From positions 1 to 12,783 of the forward strand of contig JADGQH010000068.1 of assembly GCA_017881985.1 (NCBI GenBank): 12,783 nucleotides of DNA, in the 5' to 3' direction. Below the pieces are notes generated by a model. It was not told where the DNA came from, did no database searches, and was given only the letters and a program-made list of their open reading frames with translations. A program made the translations under genes and the position numbers. Shown piece by piece: positions 6,798-12,710 of this stretch. Source of the stretch: Chloroflexota bacterium. GTDB lineage: Bacteria > Chloroflexota > Limnocylindria > Limnocylindrales > CSP1-4. Each line of letters opens with the position of its first letter. Positions within the stretch are counted from its first letter, which is position 1.

Positions 6798-7778
6798 TCA
6801 CGAGAGCAGACCTGCCGCGCGCGCGGCGTCCTCCGCGTCGGGAAGTGTCGGCTGAGACGCGGTGCCGCCGATCCCGAGCGTTGAGAGCGAGCCTGCCGCG
6901 ACGCCCAGCGCGAGGCAATCGAGGACCGGGCGCCCGGCGAGGAACCCGGCGACGAAGCCGGCATCGAACGAGTCCCCGGCGCCGGTCGTATCCACGATAT
7001 CGACGGCGAGCGAGGGAACTCGCGTGAGGGTGCCGTCGCGTGCCACGGCGATCGCACCGTCCGTTCCGCATTTCACCGCGACGACGCGTGGCCCCGCGGC
7101 GACGAGCGCCCGCGCCGCGGCCTCGACGTCGGTGGAGCCGGTGATCCGCGTCGCCTCGGCGGCGTTCGGCAGGAACACGTCCGTCTCGCGGAGAATCTCC
7201 CACAGCCCACCGTCCCATGCTTCGCGCGGATCCCAGTTGCAGTCCGCGGAGGTGGTCAGGCCCGCCCGGCGAGCCGCCCCGAGCCTGGCGGCGAGCCGGG
7301 GTCGCAGGGCGTCGAGCAGGAACACGCTGCCGATGTGGACATGCCGAGCGCGCGCGACGAGCGCCTCGGGGATGTCCTCGTCGCGCAGGAGCGGCATCGT
7401 GCCCGGCGCCGTGAGGATCGCCCGATCCGAGCCGCTGGTGAGAATGACCGAGGCCCCGGTCGGCACGTCGCGGTCGACCCGGCAGCCCGCGACGTCGACG
7501 CCGCGCGCCCGCATCGCGTCGAGCATGAAATGCCCCATCGGGTCGTCGCCCACAACGCCGACGAAGGCCGTCCGCAGGCCCAGGCGTGCTGCACCGCAGG
7601 CGAAGATCGCCGAGGAGCTGCCGATCACGAGGTCGATCGAGTCGACGAACCGCTCGACCTGGCCGAACGACGGCGTCGGGTCGGTGGCCCGGACGACGAC
7701 GTCGGGGTTGATCTCGCCCAGGACGAGGACGTCGATGTCGCGCCCGGCATGCGGCTCCCTGCGAGCCGGGTCGGTCAT
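6798..7778 (-). CDS. PfkB-family carbohydrate kinase
   Basis: A 326-residue cytoplasmic ATP-dependent kinase of the ribokinase/PfkB family, which phosphorylates a sugar or sugar derivative. The N-terminal motif is VLVLGEINPDVVV (17-29), followed by a substrate-binding region (GSSSAIFACGAARLGLRTAFVGVVGDDPMG, 53-82). The PfkB signature near the C-terminus is DTTGAGDSFDAGF, with the anion-hole GAGD and catalytic D269. K236-CGTDG fits the ATP-binding region. Length is typical. The open frame extends far upstream, but that part is antisense to the divergent regulator; the ATG at 7778 gives 16 residues before the first strand. It has no ribosome site of its own, and a 7-codon ORF ends on its start in an ATGA overlap. 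Next to a SIS enzyme, the kinase recalls FrlD/FrlB-type Amadori catabolism (inference), but fructokinase or 2-keto-3-deoxygluconate kinase roles are also possible. Confidence 0.88.
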   Translation of the reverse strand: MTDPARREPHAGRDIDVLVLGEINPDVVVRATDPTPSFGQVERFVDSIDLVIGSSSAIFACGAARLGLRTAFVGVVGDDPMGHFMLDAMRARGVDVAGCRVDRDVPTGASVILTSGSDRAILTAPGTMPLLRDEDIPEALVARARHVHIGSVFLLDALRPRLAARLGAARRAGLTTSADCNWDPREAWDGGLWEILRETDVFLPNAAEATRITGSTDVEAAARALVAAGPRVVAVKCGTDGAIAVARDGTLTRVPSLAVDIVDTTGAGDSFDAGFVAGFLAGRPVLDCLALGVAAGSLSTLGIGGTASQPTLPDAEDAARAAGLLS

Positions 7779-7798
7779 GGTCGGATCAGGAAGGTCAT
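7775..7798 (-). CDS. Seven-codon leader ORF coupled to the sugar kinase
   Basis: The tiny ORF encodes MTFLIRP and stops in TGA at 7775-7777, which overlaps the kinase ATG in ATGA. GAGGG at 7805-7809 sits six bases before its ATG, an ideal ribosome-site distance, while the kinase start has no such site. This suggests that ribosomes load at the leader ORF and re-start on the kinase. An in-frame ATG two codons upstream (7804) is too close to the GAGGG. Whether the peptide itself matters is unknown. Confidence 0.4.
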   Translation of the reverse strand: MTFLIRP

Positions 7799-7827
7799 GG
7801 GCATCCCTCGCAACAGCGGTCGGCGTG

Positions 7828-7856
7828 ATGCTACTGCGCGATCTGCGCAGCAGCAA
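7828..7856 (-). promoter_or_regulatory. Promoter of the sugar kinase
   Basis: On the minus strand TTGCTG (7851-7856) and TAGCAT (7828-7833) are separated by exactly 17 bases, a good fit to -35/-10 spacing. Transcription would start near 7821, leaving about 23 bases before the leader ORF, with the GAGGG ribosome site inside. The spacer between the hexamers is itself a palindrome. Confidence 0.45.
7830..7854. promoter_or_regulatory. 25-bp near-palindrome in the kinase promoter, candidate DeoR operator
   Basis: The core CTGCGC-GATCT-GCGCAG (7834-7850) is perfect; beyond one mismatched pair, three more bases on each side match, giving nine of ten paired positions with a 5-bp centre. The core fills the spacer between the -35 and -10 boxes of the kinase promoter, so a protein bound here would block polymerase. 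The adjacent DeoR-type regulator is the natural candidate. Half-site-like CTGCGCG appears again at 7917-7923, at the regulator's own start. Confidence 0.5.
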
Positions 7857-7886
7857 GCCCGAAAGCACGCAGAACGCGCAAGTCCC

Positions 7887-7916
7887 TTGACATATCGCGC
7901 GAGTGTGGGGCAGTCT
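7887..7916 (+). promoter_or_regulatory. Promoter of the DeoR-type regulator, possibly leaderless
   Basis: TTGACA (7887-7892) is a perfect -35 box. About 18 bases later CAGTCT (7911-7916) is a weak -10. The expected transcription start falls on or next to the GTG at 7923, and there is no ribosome site at normal distance from that GTG. This is the layout of a leaderless mRNA. Confidence 0.45.
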
Positions 7917-7922
7917 CTGCGC

Positions 7923-8699
7923 GTGTTGAGCAGCAAGCGTCGCGCGCAGCTGCTCGTCCGCCTCAACGAGGAGGGCCGGGCGAGCGTGAACGCCCTTGCC
8001 CGGGACCTGGGCGTGACCCCCTCGACGATCCGTCGCGACCTGGCCCGGCTCTCCGTCGACGGCGCCCTGGTCCGGACGTACGGGGGGGCGGCCGCGGGGA
8101 CGGCCGTGCCCGGGCGGGACACGGCGGACCCGCGGCTCTGGGCCAAGCGTGCGATCGGGGTCGCCGCGGCCGGCCTGGTCGAGGACGGCCAGACGATCGC
8201 GATCTCCAGCGGGACGACCGCACTCGAGCTGGCGCGGCGCCTCGTCGACCGGCGGCTCACCGTCATCACCAACGCGCTCGATGTGGTGGGCGTGCTGCTC
8301 GACCGACCCGGCATCGAGCTCGTGGTTCTTGGCGGCGTGGTCCGGCCGAGCATGCACTCGATGCTCGGCCACCTCCCCGAGCTCGCGCTGCGCGAGCTGC
8401 GCGCCGACGCCCTGTTCATGGGCATCGGGGCGCTGAGTGCCCAGCACGGCCTGATGAACGACGCGATCCCGGAGATCCTCACCGACCGGGCCCTGCGCCG
8501 CGCCTCCACGGCCTGCGTCGTCCTCGCCGACAGCTCGAAGCTCGGCGCGGTCGCCCCGGCATACGTGTTCGGGATCGAGGAAGTCGACACCCTCGTGACC
8601 GACGCCGATGCCGACGCCGGGCAGGTCGCCGCGTTCGAGACACGGGGCGTGCGCGTGATCCTCGCCGCGACCCCGGAAAGGAGCACGTCCAGCACATGA
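7923..8699 (+). CDS. DeoR-family transcriptional regulator of the sugar locus
   Basis: A 258-residue regulator, the usual DeoR length. The N-terminal winged helix-turn-helix spans about residues 4-56: KRRAQLLVRLNEEG, then VNALARDLGVTPSTIRRDLARLSVDGALVRTYGGA, a classic DeoR signature. The C-terminal sugar-phosphate-sensing domain has ISSGTTALELARRL, TNALDVVGVLL, LGGVVRPSMHSMLG, DALFMGIGALS and VLADSSKLG, all family hallmarks. The GTG at 7923 is chosen for fit to family length; GTG 7905 would add six residues and TTG 7926 would remove one. It diverges from the kinase and overlaps the SIS gene by four bases (ATGA), so it is cotranscribed with the enzymes. A phosphorylated intermediate made by the kinase would be a fitting inducer (inference). 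Confidence 0.9.
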   Translation: MLSSKRRAQLLVRLNEEGRASVNALARDLGVTPSTIRRDLARLSVDGALVRTYGGAAAGTAVPGRDTADPRLWAKRAIGVAAAGLVEDGQTIAISSGTTALELARRLVDRRLTVITNALDVVGVLLDRPGIELVVLGGVVRPSMHSMLGHLPELALRELRADALFMGIGALSAQHGLMNDAIPEILTDRALRRASTACVVLADSSKLGAVAPAYVFGIEEVDTLVTDADADAGQVAAFETRGVRVILAATPERSTSST

Positions 8700-9769
8700 T
8701 CGAGGGCATCATCCCCAGGGAGATCCGCGAGGAACCTGCGGCGATCCGCAGCACGCTCACCGACAGCCTCGAGGCGGCTCGTGAGGCGGCCGCCGGGCTG
8801 CGACTCGCCGGCGTCCGGCGCGTCCACGTCATCGGCAACGGGACCTCGTACCACTCGTCGCTCGCCGCCGCCACGCTGTACCGCCGGAATGCCGGTCCGG
8901 ACGATCCGATGGTCGTCCCGCTGACGGCGGGCGAGTTCCGGACGTACCTGCCGCGACTCGGTCCCGGTGATGCCGTGCTGGGCATCTCGGCCTCGGGAGA
9001 GTTCCGCGACGTCGTCGCCGTGGTGGAGGCGCTTCGGGGCCACGTACCAACCGTCGCGATCGTCCACGTGCCCGGGAGCACGCTGGACGTGACCGCCGAC
9101 CATGTCGTCCGCTCCGCCGGCGGGCCCAGCCACGTCCCGGTCATGACCAAGACCTTCGCCGCGACCCTCGTCGCGACCGAGCTCGTGCTTGCCGAGCTGC
9201 TGGGCGGGGATCGTGCGGATGCCATCCGGCGCGAGATCCGGCTCGCAGCGGACCACGCCGAGGCGGCGATCGAGGCCGCGGAGCCCCGGGTCGTCGCCCT
9301 CGCGGACACGCTCGTCGGGGCCGGCCACCTGTTCGTCGTCGGGGGCGGCGGCGCGCACCCTGCCGCGCTCGAGGCCGCGCTCAAGCTCAAGGAGATGGCG
9401 ATCGTCCACGCGGAGGGCACGGAGTCCTGGGAGATGGCATCCGGCGTCGCGACCATCGTGGACGCGGACTCGGTGGTCATCGCGCTCGCGCCGTTCGGAC
9501 CCGGACGGGCGGCGACGCTGGACGTCGCATCCCACGCCGCTGCGTGGGGCGCCCGCGTCGTCGAGGTTGCCCCGGAGTCGTCCGTCCCGGGCGCCGACCT
9601 GCTCCCGATCCCCGCCGGGGCGGCGGAGGACCACGCGTCGCTCACGGCCGTCGCGCCGGTCGCGCTCCTCGCATTCGTGCTGGCCCGCCGTCGAGGCCAC
9701 GATCCGGACCATCCGGGGTGGGTGGAGCGATATCACAGCCAGGGGCTCACCCACATCCTGGGCGTCTGA
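8696..9769 (+). CDS. Double-SIS sugar-phosphate isomerase/deglycase-like enzyme
   Basis: A 357-residue protein equivalent to the isomerase half of GlmS without the glutaminase domain. It starts MIEGIIPREIREEPAAIRSTL, like the GlmS linker. The first SIS domain has GNGTSYHSSLAAATL (48-62), ISASGEFRDVV and TKTFAAT; the second has GGGGAHPAALEAALKLKEMAIVHAEG (216-241). E226, K230 and E233 line up with E. coli GlmS E481, K485 and E488, but the position of ring-opening His504 is S249, so it is unlikely to make glucosamine-6-phosphate. AgaS-like deaminase/isomerase or FrlB-like deglycase activity fits better. It is a cytoplasmic enzyme, cotranscribed with the DeoR gene through an ATGA overlap; AAAGGAG lies about 12 bases upstream of the ATG. 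With a PfkB kinase nearby, a 6-phosphorylated amino-sugar or sugar-amine substrate is likely (inference). Confidence 0.87.
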   Translation: MIEGIIPREIREEPAAIRSTLTDSLEAAREAAAGLRLAGVRRVHVIGNGTSYHSSLAAATLYRRNAGPDDPMVVPLTAGEFRTYLPRLGPGDAVLGISASGEFRDVVAVVEALRGHVPTVAIVHVPGSTLDVTADHVVRSAGGPSHVPVMTKTFAATLVATELVLAELLGGDRADAIRREIRLAADHAEAAIEAAEPRVVALADTLVGAGHLFVVGGGGAHPAALEAALKLKEMAIVHAEGTESWEMASGVATIVDADSVVIALAPFGPGRAATLDVASHAAAWGARVVEVAPESSVPGADLLPIPAGAAEDHASLTAVAPVALLAFVLARRRGHDPDHPGWVERYHSQGLTHILGV

Positions 9770-9870
9770 GTGCCGCGTTCCGCGAGTGGGCGGCGCCCCG
9801 CCCCTAGCGGCGCACCACCGGACACGACCGAGGCGACCGACGTTCGAGCAACGTGACAGGAGGAGGATCG
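9770..9870 (+). promoter_or_regulatory. Leader between the SIS and GH4 genes: GC hairpin and inverted repeat
   Basis: Eighteen bases after the SIS stop, GGGCGG (9788-9793) and CCGCCC (9798-9803) form a perfect 6-bp stem with loop CGCC; with no T run it is at best an attenuator or mRNA-end stabiliser. Further on, ACGTT-CGAGC-AACGT (9840-9854) is a perfect inverted repeat just before the AGGAGGAGG ribosome site (9858-9866) of a short ORF. A related CCGTTCAACGG lies at 9881-9891. No clear promoter hexamers are seen. Confidence 0.35.
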
Positions 9871-9918
9871 ATGCGCACATCCGTTCAACGGCTCGGGGGC
9901 CGCGACGATCCAGCATGA
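9871..9918 (+). CDS. 15-codon leader ORF before the GH4 gene
   Basis: The ORF encodes MRTSVQRLGGRDDPA. AGGAGGAGG ends four bases before its ATG, the strongest ribosome site in the window, stronger than the AGGG used by the GH4 gene. The stop at 9916-9918 is ten bases before the GH4 ATG, and the GH4 ribosome site starts on the base after that stop. This geometry fits translational coupling or a regulatory leader peptide. The peptide is too short to judge by homology. Confidence 0.45.
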   Translation: MRTSVQRLGGRDDPA

Positions 9919-9928
9919 AGGGAACGAG

Positions 9929-11248
9929 ATGACACGGATCGTGCTCGTCGGCGCGGGGAGCGTCGAGTTCACCCGGAACCTGCTCGGCGACTTCCTGTCG
10001 TATCCCGAGCTGCGCGACGCCGAGATCGTGCTCCACGACATCGACAGCGATCGCCTGGCGACGGCCATCCGGATGGCCCGCTGGACCGCCGGCGCCCTGG
10101 ACGCAGCGCCGGCCGTCACCGGCAGCCTCGACCGGCGCGAGGCGCTCCGCGGCGCCGACTTCGTGATCAACACGATCCAGGTGGGCGGCGCGCGCGCCAC
10201 GCAGCTCGACTTCGACATCCCGGGACGCTACGGCCTCCGTTACACGATCAACGACACGATCAACGTGGGTGGCGTCCTCCGCGGTCTTCGCACCATCCCG
10301 GTCGTGCTCGGGATCGCCGCCGACATGGAGGACGTCTGCCCGGCCGCGCTGTTCCTCAACTACACCAACCCGATGGCGATGCTCGTGCGCGCCGTCGACG
10401 AGGCCCTCGGCCTGCCGACCGTCGGGTTGTGCCACTCCGTGCACTGGACCGTCCATACGCTGGCCGGCTACCTGGGCGTCCCGTTCGAGGAGGTGATCGC
10501 GGAGTCGGCCGGCGTGAACCACCTCGCCTGGATCACCCGCCTCGAGCACCGGGGAACGGACCTCTACCCGGCCCTGGCCGCGTTCATGGGGGCGGGTCGC
10601 GCGCCCGACGACGACCTGGTCCGCGCGGACCTGTTCCGTCGGTTCGGGTTCTATCCCACGGAATCGTCGGAGCACCACGCCGAGTACAACCCGTGGTTCA
10701 TCCCAAAGGGCGACCTCGTCGAGCGGCTCCACGTCCCGATCGGGGAGTACCTCGCGCGGGTGGCGCACAACCTCGAGGAGTACGAGGACGCGAAGCGCCG
10801 GCTCGCGGCCGGCGAGCCGTTCGAGATCGAGCGCAGTGGCGAGTATGCCGCGGTGATCGTCCACTCGATGACCGCCGGCGAGCCTGCCCGGATCGTCGCC
10901 AACGTGCCCAATGACGGCGGCCGCCTGGTCCCGAACCTTGCCCCCGACGCCTGCGTCGAGGTCCCAGCGATGGTCGATGGTCTCGGGGTGCATCCCGTGG
11001 CCGTCGCGCCCCTCCCCCCGCAGTGCGCCGCGTACACGCGGCCCGCCGTCGACACCCAGGAGCTCACCGTCCGCGCCGCGCTGGACGAGGACCGCGACCT
11101 CGTCTACCACGCGGTGCTCACAGACCCGCAGGTCCAGGCCCGGTTGACGCTCGACGAGGCCTGGAGCATGACCGACGAGCTGATCGCCGCCGAGGCGGAG
11201 TGGCTGCCGGGATGGCTCGGTGGCGCCGCCGCGGACTGGACATCCTGA
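9929..11248 (+). CDS. GH4 NAD- and metal-dependent glycosidase, probable alpha-galactosidase
   Basis: A 439-residue cytoplasmic enzyme of glycoside hydrolase family 4, which cleaves glycosides by an NAD-dependent oxidation/elimination mechanism with a divalent metal. It begins MTRIVLVGAGSVEFT (Rossmann GAGS, 8-11) with D37 ending the second strand. Family motifs follow: INDTINVGGVLRGLRTIP (108-125), FLNYTNPMAM (142-151), GLCHSVHWT (166-174) and GVNHLAWI (195-202). C168 and H198 are the expected metal ligands. The CHSV motif is typical of the MelA/alpha-galactosidase branch, which acts on unphosphorylated substrates, unlike the CNxP phospho-glycosidase branch. This agrees with ABC import rather than PTS import. 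Length is normal (430-480). ATG 9929 has AGGG six bases upstream. The sugar-binding lipoprotein gene follows after 17 bases, so they are one operon. Alpha-glucosidase or glucuronidase activity is less likely but possible. Confidence 0.88.
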   Translation: MTRIVLVGAGSVEFTRNLLGDFLSYPELRDAEIVLHDIDSDRLATAIRMARWTAGALDAAPAVTGSLDRREALRGADFVINTIQVGGARATQLDFDIPGRYGLRYTINDTINVGGVLRGLRTIPVVLGIAADMEDVCPAALFLNYTNPMAMLVRAVDEALGLPTVGLCHSVHWTVHTLAGYLGVPFEEVIAESAGVNHLAWITRLEHRGTDLYPALAAFMGAGRAPDDDLVRADLFRRFGFYPTESSEHHAEYNPWFIPKGDLVERLHVPIGEYLARVAHNLEEYEDAKRRLAAGEPFEIERSGEYAAVIVHSMTAGEPARIVANVPNDGGRLVPNLAPDACVEVPAMVDGLGVHPVAVAPLPPQCAAYTRPAVDTQELTVRAALDEDRDLVYHAVLTDPQVQARLTLDEAWSMTDELIAAEAEWLPGWLGGAAADWTS

Positions 11249-11265
11249 CCAAGGGAGGAACGGCA

Positions 11266-12669
11266 ATGCGCACCTTCAGCGTGTCTCGCAGCCCGCGCCT
11301 CGTGGTCGCGGCCACCCTCGCCCTCGTCGTCGCGGCCTGCGGCAGCGGCGCCCCACCGGCGACCAGCGTGCCCTCGCCGTCGGCCGCCGCGCCGTCAGCT
11401 GCCGCTGCCGGATCCGCCGCGCCGGCCGCGTCGGCGTCCGCGGCCGCGAGCGCATCCGCGACGACGTCCGCGGCCGCCTGCGGAACGTACGCGGGCCCGC
11501 CGGCCAAGATCACCTACGCCATGTGGGGCGACACCACAGAGCTCGCCAACCAGCAGAAGATCGTCGACGCCTTCTCGCAGCTGAACCCGAGCATCACCGT
11601 GAAGGTAACGGTCGCCGACTGGACCACGTACTGGGACAAGCTCCAGACCGATCTCGCGGGCGGCAACGCGCCCGACGTGTTCCTGATGGACGGACCCCTG
11701 TACCCCGACTACCAGACGCGCGACCAGCTGCTCGACCTCACCCCGTTGATCGCCCGTGACGGCTTCGACACCGGCCAGCTGGTCGACCTGGCGGTCAAGG
11801 ACTTCACGGCCCCCGACGGCCACCTGTACGGCCTGCCGCGCGACCTCAACACGATCGCGCTGTTCTACAACAAGACCATGTTCGACGCGGCCGGCCTGCC
11901 GTACCCGGACGACACGTGGGACTGGGCAAAGCTCGTCGACGTCGCGACCAAGCTGACGAAGACGTCCGGCGGCAAGACCACGCAGTGGGGCTTCTACACC
12001 GAGACGACGGACATGGAGAACTACTGGTCGTCGCTCGTCTGGCAGGCCGGCGGCGACATCCTCAGCGCCGACAAGAAGAGCGTCGTCATCGACTCCCCCG
12101 AGGCGGCGGCCGGCATCCAGTTCCTCCAGGACCTGATCTACAAGGACAAGGTCATGGCACAGCCCGTGGCCAGCGCCACGGGTGACATGTTCGAGAACGG
12201 CCAGGCCGCGATGATGGCCGACGGCTCGTGGCTCGTGCCGACCTATACGACGGCGGGAATCAACTTCGACGTGGCGCCCCTGCCGAAGGGCCCGGCCGGC
12301 CAGGCGACCTCGGTCAACCCGAGCGGCGTCGTCGCCTTCAAGGGGACGAAGTATCCCGACGCCGCCTGGGAGTTCATCAAGTGCTACACCGGCCCGAAGC
12401 TGCAGGCGATGATCGCGTCGCTCAAGGCGTCGATGCCGGCCAACAAGCAGGTCCTCACCGACCAGTACGCGACCTCGTTCGCGGGTGGCAAGACGTTCGC
12501 CGACGCGCTCGCGTATGCGCACCTCAAGCCGTCGTTCAAGGGGTACAACGAGTTCAGCACCGCCCTCCAGGACAAGCTCGACAGCAAGGTGTTCAACGAC
12601 AACCAGCTGACGGCGAAGGCGGCACTCGACGAGATCACGCCGGCGCTCCAGAAGCTGCTGGGCCAGTGA
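11266..12669 (+). CDS. CUT1-type ABC sugar-binding lipoprotein
   Basis: A 467-residue extracellular solute-binding protein (family 1) that captures an oligosaccharide or glycoside for ABC import. A lipoprotein signal peptide is clear: basic RSPR, the hydrophobic run LVVAATLALVV, and lipobox VAAC with lipidated C25. Residues 26-70 are a low-complexity Ala/Ser/Pro linker, then the mature domain starts at KITYAMWGDTTELANQQKIVDAF. Hallmarks include NAPDVFLMDGPLYPDY, LYGLPRDLNTIALFYNKTMFDAAGLPYPDDTWDW, GDMFENGQAAMMADGSWLV and GVVAFKGTKYPDAAWEFIK. ATG 11266 has GGGAGG a few bases upstream. It follows the GH4 gene by 17 bases, linking uptake and hydrolysis. The stop overlaps a 14-codon ORF (GTGA), and a hairpin follows, which may keep the binding protein in excess over the permeases. 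The actual ligand cannot be read from sequence. Confidence 0.92.
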   Translation: MRTFSVSRSPRLVVAATLALVVAACGSGAPPATSVPSPSAAAPSAAAAGSAAPAASASAAASASATTSAAACGTYAGPPAKITYAMWGDTTELANQQKIVDAFSQLNPSITVKVTVADWTTYWDKLQTDLAGGNAPDVFLMDGPLYPDYQTRDQLLDLTPLIARDGFDTGQLVDLAVKDFTAPDGHLYGLPRDLNTIALFYNKTMFDAAGLPYPDDTWDWAKLVDVATKLTKTSGGKTTQWGFYTETTDMENYWSSLVWQAGGDILSADKKSVVIDSPEAAAGIQFLQDLIYKDKVMAQPVASATGDMFENGQAAMMADGSWLVPTYTTAGINFDVAPLPKGPAGQATSVNPSGVVAFKGTKYPDAAWEFIKCYTGPKLQAMIASLKASMPANKQVLTDQYATSFAGGKTFADALAYAHLKPSFKGYNEFSTALQDKLDSKVFNDNQLTAKAALDEITPALQKLLGQ

Positions 12670-12710
12670 ACGAGGCTCGCGGCCACGCGGGCGACGAGGC
12701 GCCCGCGTGA
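12666..12710 (+). CDS. 14-codon ORF linking the binding-protein and permease genes
   Basis: GTG at 12666 overlaps the lipoprotein stop in GTGA, and the ORF (VNEARGHAGDEAPA) ends in TGA at 12708-12710, which overlaps the presumed permease GTG in another GTGA. Ribosomes finishing the lipoprotein could therefore pass through the hairpin and re-start on the permease. No ribosome site of its own is apparent, so the ORF may also be accidental. Confidence 0.3.
   Translation: MNEARGHAGDEAPA
12684..12709 (+). repeat. Perfect 10-bp intercistronic hairpin over the presumed permease start
   Basis: CACGCGGGCG (12684-12693) and CGCCCGCGTG (12700-12709) are exact inverted copies around the loop ACGAGG. 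The presumed permease start codon GTG is the last three bases of the stem, and the GAGG-like ribosome site is in the loop. Such hairpins between binding-protein and permease genes commonly stabilise upstream mRNA and limit permease synthesis. Confidence 0.55.

Noticed and set aside
7779..8447. N-terminal extension of the sugar kinase
   Set aside because: It runs antisense through the divergent regulator and its promoter; PfkB proteins start just before the VLVLGEI strand.
7775..11266. A 1,163-codon open frame on the minus strand opposite the DeoR, SIS and GH4 genes
   Set aside because: It is antisense to three genes with strong family motifs, is rich in Arg/Gly/Asp/Val, and shows no domain pattern. 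Long antisense frames are expected with strong G/C third-position bias. Only its last seven codons, which overlap the kinase start, look meaningful.
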